64,000 bases of DNA from Stomoxys calcitrans (taxonomy: Eukaryota > Arthropoda > Insecta > Diptera > Muscidae): contig NC_081553.1 in assembly GCF_963082655.1 (NCBI RefSeq), positions 43,927,260-43,991,259 on the forward strand. The letters are read 5' to 3'. This document shows, piece after piece, positions 22,151 to 32,224 of the stretch. A program made the position numbers and the translations under genes. How positions within the stretch are numbered: the stretch's first letter is position 1; every line of letters begins with the position of its first letter. A model generated the notes under the pieces. The model had not been told where the DNA came from. It saw only the letters and a list, made by a program, of their open reading frames with translations, and made no database searches.

Positions 22151-23065
22151 GTTACTTTTTCCAAGGTTTCATTATTCTATCCGTCACAGGATTTTTGCCG
22201 CTGCTTCGTTCTTCTATTCGTTGTAGGATTTTCTTTCGATGATTTGCTCGTAGAATTTTTCCTCTGCTTCATTTTGTTTGTGATTCTTCTTTTCATGAGA
22301 AAATTTTCTATTTACTTCGTCATATGGGTTTTTTTTTGTATGATTCGCTTTTCTTTCTGTAGTAGAAATTGTCTCAGCTGTTTCGTTCTTTGTAGTATCA
22401 TTTTTTCACTGTTTCGTTTTTCTCTTCGTCGTAAGATTTGTTTCCACTTCTGCGTACATCTTAAGATTTATTCTGCTGCTCCTTTCTTCCCTTCGTCGTT
22501 GTATTTTTTTCCGCTGCTAGTTCTTCTTCTCGTTGTTGAGTTTTCTTCCGCTTCTTCGTTCTTCTTTTTGATGTAGGATTTTTCCAGCTGGTTCGTTCAT
22601 CGTGGGATTTTTTCCGCTGCTTTGTTTATTCTCCTTGTAGGATTTTCTTCGTTCTCATCAAAGTAGGATTATTTTCGTTCTCATCAACGTAGAATTTTTT
22701 TTGCTGCTTCGTTCATCGTAGGTTTTTTTATTTTATACTGCTTCGTTCTTCTCTTCGCCATCATAGAAGCTTATTTTGTTAGATAATTTTTCTAATCATT
22801 ACTAGATTTTTTCCCGCCTTTACGTACTCTTTCTAGTCGTAGGATGTCATCCTCTGCTTCGTTTTTCTTTCCGAAGCAGGATTTGCTTCCGCTACTTCAT
22901 TCTTCTTTGCGTCGTAAGATTTTTTATCCCTTGCTTCGTTCATCGTAGGATTAATGCCGTTTGCTTCGTTACTTTCTTCATTGTCGCCTTTTTTTGCTGT
23001 TTCGTTCTTCTTCTAGTCGTAGGATTCGATCTTCTGTAAATTAGGAATTTTATCGCTGCTTCATT
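22150..23065. repeat. Degenerate minisatellite, units of about 36-48 bp
   Basis: The + strand repeats phrases such as GCTGCTTCGTTCTTCT and CGTCGTAGGATTTTTTCC about twenty times with variable spacing. On the - strand the units give lysine/glutamate-rich peptide pieces in shifting frames. It directly adjoins the integrase sequence (upstream of it on the - strand), so it may be an expanded non-coding or linker part of that retroelement. Confidence 0.65.
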
Positions 23066-23432
23066 CTCCTTTTCATAGTGCCGTACCTCTATAGAGATGC
23101 TTGCTGTGGCTGGAGGAAAATCCGTTAAGACTCGAAGAACCAATTTCGGAAGGAGAAGATGCAAATAGCTTTGAGGTTGATGATATACTGACTTTATTTT
23201 GCAATTACAACCCAATTTCGCTACCCAATGGGCTTTCTTGTTTGAACCTTTGAGTGGAGCCGACGAATTGTTATTTCACTCCGCAAGATATTTCCTGTAA
23301 CTCGTAATAGGTCATAATTTTGAAAGAAAAATTTAAGGCACTCAATAGCTGCGATAGAGGTATCCATTAGGTGGTTGATGATCTGCGTCTGTTTCCAGTG
23401 GACAGCAGATCTAGAACCCGAGAATAGGCTCC
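23066..23432. other. Unassigned sequence
   Basis: No motif recognised; lies between the minisatellite and the LINE. It may be LINE 5' sequence. Confidence 0.3.
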
Positions 23433-25045
23433 ATGGCTGCGATGGTGGTATCAGGCCGTAGCATGTTGTATGCTATTGAAACCTCGACTGGTGGAGCGGC
23501 TGCTCCAGGCCCCACTAGCCGACAGTCGACTGGTTGGCAGGGGATTTTGACGAAGACATCTGGTTCGAGTCTCAAGGACAAGGCCGAACCTATTCTTTCT
23601 TCGCATGCCTATAATTTGCCTAGGCCATCAGCCTTTCCCGGCAAACCAACACGCTCTTTAAGAGGTTGGAATAATAGAAGACGCATCACTCTCAGGTTTA
23701 TTGAGAGGCTTGATGCGAATGATCCTAAGAGACACAGGCTACCCGAAAGACTACACGTCTAGATTCGGAAACTGCACAGCAGTCCGCCAAAAGGCTGCGG
23801 TCACCTGGAGGGCATCCTATGCCTAAAAGAAATAGGGCGAACAACAGTAAGATAGGTTCAAGAACCTTTGCTAATGTCGCTAGAGACAGTTTGGTGATGG
23901 CAGTTGTCGACAAGGGAGAAGAACGGGGCTGCATTCCTAGGAATAATTGGAGTGGGGTAATCAATGGACTGTCATCAGTATACTCCGATGTCCTTGCGGA
24001 GTTTCCTGGGTTTCTTCGAGTTTGTGAGGATGCAGGAGGTTATCGAGGCCGATACAAAGTCTGTCATCCTTTATGCTGAATACTCTTGTGAGGTTGATAG
24101 AAACATATCTTAGGGCAAAGATCCTGGAGATCGCCTGTCGCGGCAGCAGCTTGCATATAGTAAAGGCAAATCCACTGAAACAGCCCACTGAAACTCCTTC
24201 ATGATTGACGCCGGTTTTACATTATTGACAGCACCTTCAATATCAAGAAATGCTACCATTGTATATTCTTTAACGGCTAGAGAAACCTCTATGTATCCGA
24301 CTAGGTCGTGAAGGGCTGTTTCAGTGGATTTGCCTTTACTATATGCAAGCTGCTACCGCAACAGGCGATCTCCAGGGATCTTTGCCCTACGGTGTGTTTC
24401 TATCAACCTCTCAAGAGTCTTCAGCATAGAGGACAACAGACTTATAAGACGAAAATCTTTCGCTTTAGTGTGGTAGGGTTTTCCTGCTTTCGGAATGAAA
24501 ATGACCTTCGTGTCCCTCCATCCCACAGGTATATATGACATTCTGATACAAGCAGAGTATATCTCCCTAAGCCAAGGAACCAGTCTATCAGACACAGCTT
24601 GTAATTCAACCGGTGATACATCATCAAGGCCTGGCGACGTAAAGGAGTCGAAACTTCTAATCGCCCAAAGGATTTTCGGCTCAGACACAATTTCCCTAAT
24701 AGCCTCCGACGCCACGTTGTCCGAAACTCCAACTCCTTCCGTAAGAAAGTTTATTAATAACTTACTTTCTAAAATATGCATTACGACGGGCTTGGGATCA
24801 GTGGATCTAAAAAGATGGGTCAGCAGAGAAACACCTCAAGGAGGTGTACTGTCTCCTCTACTTTGGAATATAGCCATTAACAATATATTATAAATATATT
24901 AGTCTCTAGAAGAAAAAGGCGTAAAAGAGGTCACGTATGCTGATGACGTGGCAATTGCGGTTAAGGGAAAGTTTCCCAGCACTCTAAGAGATATACCTCA
25001 GGAAGCTCTACATGCAACATCAAAATGGGCTGGGAATATACCTTC
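23433..25045 (+). pseudogene. LINE with RNase H, ORF1-like part plus RT, internally inverted
   Basis: From 23819 a frame with SRTFANVARDSLVMAVVDKG and a W..V...LSSV pattern resembles the ORF1-type domain (DUF4780-like) of insect LINEs. After a large deletion RT sequence appears on + (24060-24190). It is then on the - strand from about 24745 to 24190 (WRDTKVIFIPKAGKPYHTK, SPGLDDVSPVELQ), and again on + from 24740 with WVSRETPQGGVLSPLLW and TYADDVAIAV (24933). The catalytic YADD is kept but the element is scrambled and dead. It is related to the fragment at 5300-6493. Confidence 0.75.
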
Positions 25046-25238
25046 AATATGTAATGCCCCTAACCCCGTTTGATTCACAAACAACTTAGGCAAAATACAT
25101 ATTATTAAGTATTTTCATAGCATACAATATGTATGACCAAACATTTGGGCAATTACTCGTTGTAGCGACAGATTAAATGTTTCATTGCTACTCGTATTAG
25201 TCTGTCAGTTTAACAGTTCTTTTGAGTTGAGGCGTACC

Positions 25239-26993
25239 ATGAAAGCGTTGAAGATATTTTTTGCTGTTATATACGTCAGGCTTGTGACAAAGAGTCAAGG
25301 ACACATTGTTGAAGAACTGATAACTGATTTTTATAAGGAATCGCGAATCAATTTAAACATTATTATCGATTTAATGGAGCCACCAAATTTGGAATTCCAG
25401 GATATTGTTGCTACAATCCAGCATCCTAAATTGTTAATAAACTTCAATCATACAGAGATGAGACATTTATATAAATCCTTCAACATGCAATGTTTGACTA
25501 TAGCCGTAATAGATGAGGAAATTCTTAACTCCACAATGGCTTTAATGGATTTGTTGCTTTGGAAAAAACATTTTACTCCCATTATAATTTGGTATGAAAC
25601 CAAAAATGAGGACATTCAAATGCTGTATGAACTCTTCGGAAGATGTTGGCAACAGGGTTATACAGATGTAGTGGTATGGTGGCAGAATACTTTGTACACC
25701 TTCAAACCTTACCCAACCATAACAATTGTACCAGTGAATGACTTGTGGCATTGGAGAAATTTTTCACTGTTAACGAATTTTCAGCAATACCCCATTCGTG
25801 TAATAGTAGTGGATTTTCCGCCTCGATGCTTCAGCTTTCTCAACCGTCAGGGCCAACTCATTAGGACTGGATACTACTACAAGCTAATAGAGAACTTCAT
25901 AAGGTTTTATAATGGCAGCATTCAACATGATTTCAAGGATATGTGGAGCAGTAACTTTATTCAAGGAATTCTAGAGAGTGTGCGAAACAACAGATTTGAC
26001 TTTGTTGCGAGCAGGTTTCGAGTCAGCGAACAATATATACGCAGTGATACCATTGACTTGGGCAACGTTTATCTAATGGTGCCATCGAGTAATGAAGTTC
26101 ATCAATCGCTGTATATATTGCTCTCATTCAATCAACAGCTATGGATTATTACCGGAGTGCTTTTGGTAATTTTCGCCATGTTAATATATTTCGTTAGATA
26201 TAGAAGTTCCATGGAATCCGGTAATTTGGTAAAATCCTTTATTGCAGCTTTGAAGGTTATAATATTCCTTACGCCTGAGGGCTTCGAGTATAGAACTTTG
26301 CTAAATTACCAATTGAAATGTATATTCTTTTTCACCGGATTGTTTGTAACCTATTTGTATAGTTGCAGTTTATACAGCATTTATTCATTGCGCATATACG
26401 AACCCGAATTAAAGCTTCTTCAGGATATAGAGAAACTTAATTTGAAATTTCTGGTCCATGCGGAGGACTTAAGCTTGTATGATACTTTAGAAAATATTCC
26501 CCCCATAATTTTCGAACGTTTTATCAGTGATAATAATACGGCCTTATTTGTAAATCGAGGCAAACTTAATATGGTTTATATTTATTCCGGTTTTGGAGAC
26601 ATTATTCAGTATTTACTCTTTCAACAGATCTACTTGAAGAGACCCATTGCCACATATATACCAGAGCCATTTTATACACAACCAACTTTTATACCCATAC
26701 TACATCGTATGCCATGGATAGATCATTTCAATAGGTATTTGGGCTATGTAAAACAGAGCGGAATCTTAAATAAATTTATAGCCGATAGCCAGATGGATGG
26801 TATTATGAGTGGTGACATTCAGTTCTTTCGTGAGGAGCAACAGCACCGTTCCTTGGTTTTGGCCACTTTTCAATATGGGTTTCTGTTGTGGTTTATGGGA
26901 CTCTTTGGTGCTTTCATGGTATTTTTGTGTGAAATTTATCAAAGGAATATTTTGAAGAAATTTGCGATAACTGTTTTTAATAAACCACAATGA
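25239..26993 (+). CDS. Divergent ionotropic receptor (IR), 584 aa, single exon
   Basis: A ligand-gated ion channel of the insect chemosensory IR family, acting in the plasma membrane of sensory neurons by family analogy. The ATG at 25239 opens a signal-peptide-like start (MKALKIFFAVIYVRLVTKSQ); the frame is open 54 bp farther upstream but has no ATG there. Residues 30-190 form the variable amino-terminal half. Residues 185-285 are the first ligand-binding lobe (VVDFPPRCFSF, FDFVASRFRVSEQYIRSDTID). TM1 is about 301-319, a pore-loop region 335-350, TM2 about 359-383, the second lobe 385-540, and TM3 546-566, followed by a short cytoplasmic tail. The SYTANL-type glutamate-receptor motif is absent, as in divergent IRs. 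An AATAAA lies at 27034. It is intact despite repeats on both sides. Exact orthology cannot be told from sequence alone. Confidence 0.88.
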   Translation: MKALKIFFAVIYVRLVTKSQGHIVEELITDFYKESRINLNIIIDLMEPPNLEFQDIVATIQHPKLLINFNHTEMRHLYKSFNMQCLTIAVIDEEILNSTMALMDLLLWKKHFTPIIIWYETKNEDIQMLYELFGRCWQQGYTDVVVWWQNTLYTFKPYPTITIVPVNDLWHWRNFSLLTNFQQYPIRVIVVDFPPRCFSFLNRQGQLIRTGYYYKLIENFIRFYNGSIQHDFKDMWSSNFIQGILESVRNNRFDFVASRFRVSEQYIRSDTIDLGNVYLMVPSSNEVHQSLYILLSFNQQLWIITGVLLVIFAMLIYFVRYRSSMESGNLVKSFIAALKVIIFLTPEGFEYRTLLNYQLKCIFFFTGLFVTYLYSCSLYSIYSLRIYEPELKLLQDIEKLNLKFLVHAEDLSLYDTLENIPPIIFERFISDNNTALFVNRGKLNMVYIYSGFGDIIQYLLFQQIYLKRPIATYIPEPFYTQPTFIPILHRMPWIDHFNRYLGYVKQSGILNKFIADSQMDGIMSGDIQFFREEQQHRSLVLATFQYGFLLWFMGLFGAFMVFLCEIYQRNILKKFAITVFNKPQ

Positions 26994-27079
26994 ATGAATT
27001 GATTAATTGAAGAAATGTCCATGTCATTCATTTAATAAATAATGTTCAATAACAATTGCATTATTAATCGTATTTACTT

Positions 27080-27450
27080 ATCTAGTGGGCTATAATAGAA
27101 CGTTTTTCTACTACCTGAACTCGGAATGGATTTCCAGGTGCCTCGATGGTCCTTCGCCAATTTGTGACATTTATTTTAAAGAGATATTTTAAGACTTAGT
27201 CTTTTCACAGGAGTTTCCATTTTCCCCTTCTGTGTTTACCATCAGATTTATGTATGTATTTTCAAATAAAATTTCTTCATTCATTCTGACAACATTTCAA
27301 AGTAAACGACATCTTTGTATTTTTTTTTTGACTTGCTATGTCTATGTTGTCATACAAAGCCGATATTTGCGAAATCTTCTGAAGAATATTTTTTCAAACA
27401 CTCCTATTACTTTCTCTACTTTCACAAGTACCTCCGGGTGTAGTATCAGC
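27080..27450 (-). pseudogene. LINE 3'-end fragment, highly diverged
   Basis: The - strand shares phrases with 7006-7480 in the same order: a block ending TTCTATTATAGCCCACTAG, CATTCTGACAACAT on +, and TTCAAACACTCC with CTTTCACAAG on +. No open frame remains. Confidence 0.6.
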
Positions 27451-27779
27451 CGCACGTGGCAATAGGTTTGGTCCTTGAGCAACTTATCCCTCTCAGGATG
27501 GCCGTAGATGCCTAGCCCGAGTTATTACACATAAGAAAATAACACCGTTCACTCATGCAAAATAACAAGGGATATTTGCCTTGAAAAGGTGTCGTTGGTT
27601 TTCCTGTTTACGGCTAGGTTGTTGGATGCGATGTTTTTATGACACAGATGCATTGGATTTTACCGTGATTGCCGCATCAAAGTGTGGAATATGCTTCGAG
27701 CTGTCCGAAATCCGTTCGTTCCAGGAACTGCTAGTTTCGGGAGCAAAAGGATCGGCATTAACATTTGCACTAATACCAA
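27451..27779. other. Unassigned sequence
   Basis: A short frame at 27581-27784 has no motif. Nothing else is recognised before the HINE begins. Confidence 0.35.
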
Positions 27780-30316
27780 CTTAATTTTTCATTCAATTTC
27801 GCTGAAATTTGAAACAGTGTGTAGTTTTAGGACTCCCGACATCAGACCCAAATATGGTTCAGATCGGACTATATTTAGATATAGCTGCCATATAGACCGA
27901 TCTGCCGATAAAGGGTCTGAAGCCCATACAAGCTTTATTTTTTAACCGATTTCGCTGAAATTTGAAACAGTGTGTAGTTTCAAGCCTCTCAACTTAAAAC
28001 CTAAATATGGTTCAGATCGGACTAAATTTAGATATAGCTGCCATATGGACCGATCTGCCGATAAAGGGTCTGAAGCCCATACATGCTTTATTTTTTAACA
28101 GATTTCGCTGAAATTTGAAACAGTGAGTAGTTCAGGCCCCTCAACTTCGAACCTAAATATGGTTCAGATCGGACTATATTTAGATATACCTGCCATATAG
28201 ACCGATCTCCCGATAAAGGGTCTGAAGCCCATAAAAACTTTATTTTTTATCCGATTTCGCTGAAATATAAAACATTGAGTAGTTTCAGGCCTCCCAACTT
28301 TGAACCTAAATATGGTTCAGATCGGACTATATTTAGATATAGCTGCCTATAGATCGATCTGCCGATAAAGGGTCTGAAGCCCATAGAAGCTTTATTTATT
28401 GCCCAATTTCGCTGAAATTTGAAACAGTGCCTCCCAGTTTAAGCCTCCCGACATCTGACCTAAGTATGGTTCAGATCGGACTGTATTTAGATGTAGGTGC
28501 CATATAGACCGATCTCCCGATAAAGGGTCTGAAGCCCATAAAAACTTTATTTTTAACCGATTTCGCTGAAATTCGGCACAGATACGTCTTTTTGCATGCA
28601 TGATGGTAAAGTTCTTGAACGAGTCAAATCGGACCATATATAGACCGATTTTCCGTCCGTCTGTTTGTCGAAAGCATGCTAACTTTCGAAGGAGTAAAGT
28701 TATCCGCTTGAAATTTTGCACAAATACTTCTTATAAGTGTAGGTCGGTTGGTATTGTAAATGGTCCATATCGGTCCATGTTTTGATATAGCTGCCATATA
28801 AACAGATCAGGGATCTTGACTTCTTGAGCCACTAGAGGACGCATTTCTCAACCGATTTGGCTGAAATTGAGGTGAAAATGAGGTGTTTTGCTATGACTTT
28901 TAACAACTGTGCCAATTATGGTTGAAATCGGTAAATAACCTGACATAGCTGTCATATGAACCGATCTGGGGTCTTGACTTCTTGAGCCTCTAGAGGGCGC
29001 AATTCCTATCCATATAGACCGATCTGCCGATAAAGGGTCTGAAGCCCATACAAGCTTTATTTTTTAACCGATTTCGCTGAAATTTGAAACAGTGAGTAGT
29101 TTCAGGCCTCTCAACTTTGAACTTAAATATGGTTCAGATTGGACTATATTTAGATATAGCTGCCATATGGACCGATCTGCCGATAAAGGGTCTGAAGCCC
29201 ATACAAACTTTATTTTTTAACCGATTTCGCTGAAATTTGAAACAGTGAGTAGTTTCAGGCCTCTCAACTTTGAACCTAAATATGGTTCAGATCGGACTAT
29301 ATTTAGATATAAGTGTCATGTAGATCGATCTGCCGATAAAGGGTCTGAAGCCCATAAAAACTTTATTGTTAACCGATTTCGCTGAAATTTGAAACAGTGA
29401 GTAGTTTCAGGCCTCTCAACTTCGAACCTAAATATGGTTCAGATCGGACTATATTTAGATATAGCTGCCTATAGATCGATCTGCCGATAAAGGGTCTGAA
29501 GCCCATAGAAGCTTTATTTATTGCCCAATTTCGCTGAAATTTGAAACAGTGCCTCCCAGTTTAAGCCTCCCGACATCTGACCTAAGAATGGTTCAGATCG
29601 GACTATATTTAGATGTAGGTGCCATATAGACCGATTTCTCGATAAAGGGTCTGAAGGCCATAAAAACTTTATTTTTAACCGATTTCGCTGAAATTCGGCA
29701 CAGATACGTCTTTTTGATGCATGATGGTTAAGTTCTTGAACGAGTCAAATCGGACCATATATAGGCCGATTTTCCGTCCGTCTGTTTGTCGCAAGCATGC
29801 TAACTTTCGAAGGAGTAAAGTTATCCGCTTGAAATTTTGCACAAATACGTTTTATAAGTGTAGGTCGGTTGGTATTGTAAATGGTCCATATCGGTCCATG
29901 TTTTGATATAGCTGCCATATAAACAGATCAGGGATCTTGACTTCTTGAGCCACTAAAGGACGCATTTCTCAACCGATTTGGCTGACATTTTGCATGAGAT
30001 GTTTTGTTATGACTTTTAACAACTGTGCCAATTATGGTTGAAATCGGTAAATAACCTGATATAGCTGCCATATAAACCGATCTGAGGTCTTGACTTCTTG
30101 ACCCACTAGAGGGCGCAATTCCTGTCCGATTTGGCTGAAATTTTGTATGAGACCGATTCAAACCAAATATGGTCTGAATCGGTCTTCAGCCTGATACAGC
30201 TTCCCTATAAACTTCCAATTTTCATCGGATTGTGACGAAAGGCGGTTTACATATATACCCAAGGTGGTGGATATCCAAAGTTCGGCCCGGCCGAACTTTA
30301 TGCCGTTTTACTTGTT
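27780..30316 (+). mobile_element. Large HINE subfamily I with internal 1.12-kb duplication
   Basis: Tandem units with CAGATCGGACTATATTTAG, ATATAGCTGCCATATAGACC and CCGATAAAGGGTCTGAAGCC. Two different unit types alternate, the second with GATCTTGACTTCTTGAGCC as in subfamily II. A block including GCACAGATACGTCTTTTTG and GAACGAGTCAAATCGG occurs at about 28600 and again 1121 bp later. The right end is GGTGGTGGATATCC, palindrome AGTTCGGCCCGGCCGAACT and GTTTTACTTGTT. The (GTCY)n left end is missing. Confidence 0.75.
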
Positions 30317-30847
30317 TTCTATCAGGTAGTAGATGAACTCAGAGGCGTTAACCCAGTCAAATACAAGGCATTCATAGAAACGGCAAAGTGGTAAGAGAAA
30401 GTGTATTGAAATCTGTCTTCTAGGCTGGTCTTACGAGGAATCACAATGGGTCACATGATGGCCTATGCGAATGCTAAGACATAAATTTTGGAGTCATCCT
30501 CTGCAAACCTATCATACCCACCCCCCCCCCCCCCAAATTGTATACATCCAGTGCAAGCTTGTAACTGTGGGTGCAACAAAGTGTTTGTTTCTTTGTTTTC
30601 CCACGATTAGATATCACCCCAAAAACGTTGTTGGTCTAATTAAAAATTTCAAAGTTAGGTGACAATGGGTTGTAGGGTACTCCCAACTGATATGGCCAGA
30701 ACAGTTCAATTAGTTTCAATTAAATGTTTTGTGTTTAACGCCATAACACGCTGAAGAAGCTCTTCAAAATGTAAGCTGATCTCTTGTAGAGATGCCGGCT
30801 GGAGATAACATTATTGACATTATTTAATAATTAACAAAATAAGAGAG
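30317..30847. other. 5' flank of gene 3
   Basis: No repeat or frame recognised apart from a run of about 15 C at 30520-30534. Probably contains upstream regulatory DNA of gene 3. Confidence 0.4.
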
Positions 30848-30882
30848 TATAAAACCAATAATTGGCAAATTACCAATCAGTC
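30848..30882 (+). promoter_or_regulatory. Core promoter of TsetseEP-like gene 3
   Basis: TATAAAA at 30848-30854 and initiator TCAGTC at 30877-30882, spaced about 30 bp as in insect TATA/Inr promoters, 85 bp before the ATG. Confidence 0.7.
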
Positions 30883-30932
30883 GGTTCACAATATTTGTAC
30901 GCTTCAGAGGTTTTTTGTTTTTTTTGTAAAAA

Positions 30933-31917
30933 ATGGGTTTTGCCAAGTTGTTGATATTTTTGGGAGTTGTGGTTGTTGCAGCAGCACAGGTTTGAAATCC
31001 ACTTTATGCTAATATGAGTTATACACCCAAGGTCTTCTTCTATTTTCTTCAGAGTATCTCCGATAATTCCACCATACATTCTGATTATTACATCGATGCT
31101 AATCGACGCCATTACCGAGAGATGGTCAAGGATTATGATCAAAAGTTGCATGAATTTGAGGCTGTCTACTCTGGGCGCATTCACACCATAGACATTCAAT
31201 TGGACTTCCTAATGGATGGCTTAAATGAAGTTGAAGAGGAGTTAAGTACCTTGGAGTTGTTAAGTGATTTTACCCAACAATGTGTTAAGAATTATAAACA
31301 TCAGCTACCCGGTGAGACGAATACCACAATTGTGATTCGCAATTGTTCTGATACCGCCATGAGCCATTATAAGCATTTGGTAGCTGCCCCCATCGATACA
31401 CGCAATGAAATGGAATATTATTTGAATACCACATTCGAAATGAAACTGAGCAACTGCAATGGTATCAGCAATAGTTCCAATGCCACCAATCAACTGAACT
31501 ACACTCTGTGTGTTACAACTGTGGTAGGTGGTAAACGAGATCAATAGATCTTCGAATCTTTTCATTTGGATTTTCTTTAACATTTAGATTTCTGAAGCCA
31601 ATACCTTTGCCATTATTAATCACAAAACTTTCGAAGCTCAAATGGCTGCTGCCAGCTGTTCCGCCGATGGTTATGTTAAGACTGCTTTGGATTGCAGCTT
31701 CACCGCTCAAAGCCAAGCCCAGGCGGACATTGCTGGCACCAAAACCCATATCAATAGTTGTGTGAAAGGTCTGGATTGCGCCCCTACCTCAGGCTATCAT
31801 TGTCAATATTCGGAAACGATTCCCGCCAGTTCGGTCAATAGCACCAATGCAACAATGCCGAATCCTTTCTATGGCCGTAATGAAACTTATGCTTGTTTAA
31901 TGTTGGATATTGTCTAA
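30933..31917 (+). CDS. TsetseEP-like (DUF725) secreted protein, gene 3
   Basis: Exons 30933-30989, 31053-31523 and 31588-31917 join in phase 0 to code 285 aa. Exon 1 is a signal peptide (MGFAKLLIFLGVVVVAAAQ). Exon 2 shows the family helix pattern: DANRRHYREMVKDYDQKL, HTIDIQLDFLMDGLNEVEEE and LELLSDFTQQCVKNYK. Exon 3 has YVKTALDCSFTAQSQ, NSCVKGLDC and NPFYGRNETYACLM. Ten cysteines in the mature chain, an even set matching gene 4. It is rich in N-glycosylation sequons (NST, NTT, NCS, NAT, NYT, NET). Introns are 63 and 64 bp. AATAAA lies at 31954. A secreted glycoprotein of unknown function, likely gut or gland by family history. Genes 4 and 5 are its closest relatives here. Confidence 0.9.
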
Positions 31918-32028
31918 ATGTATCTTTAAAAAAGATGTATATATCTAAGCAATAATAAACAGAAATTGTGTGTGCAAAAAATTCGTTGTTTTGAGGGGTC
32001 AAAATATACAATTTAAATTTTAAAGGCT

Positions 32029-32200
32029 GTAGCGTGAATTCTGCAGACACATGGATGGACATTGCGAAATCGTCTTAGAAATACAGGACGACCTAAGAGT
32101 ACTAAATTTCCCATTAGGAACAGGAGACCACCTACTCGTTTAAATATTTTTTTAGCATAGGAAATGGATACGTCAATGTGCTGCAAACGGAATGAGAACA
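32029..32200 (-). mobile_element. HINE subfamily I (GTCY)n-end remnant
   Basis: Diverged but ordered phrases GTAGCGTGAATT, GGATGGACATTG, AAATCGTCTTAGA, GGAAATGGATAC and TGCAAACGGAATGA match the end seen at 36935-37088. The terminal inverted repeat is lost. Confidence 0.6.
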
Positions 32201-32224
32201 AGTAATCTTATATTTCACAGATGG

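Noticed and set aside
22244..22576. 110-codon cysteine/phenylalanine-rich + strand frame
   Set aside because: Translation of the T-rich minisatellite.
25185..25238. Upstream extension of the ionotropic receptor frame
   Set aside because: It has no ATG and would place 18 residues before a good signal peptide; the ATG at 25239 has an ACC context and suits the family.
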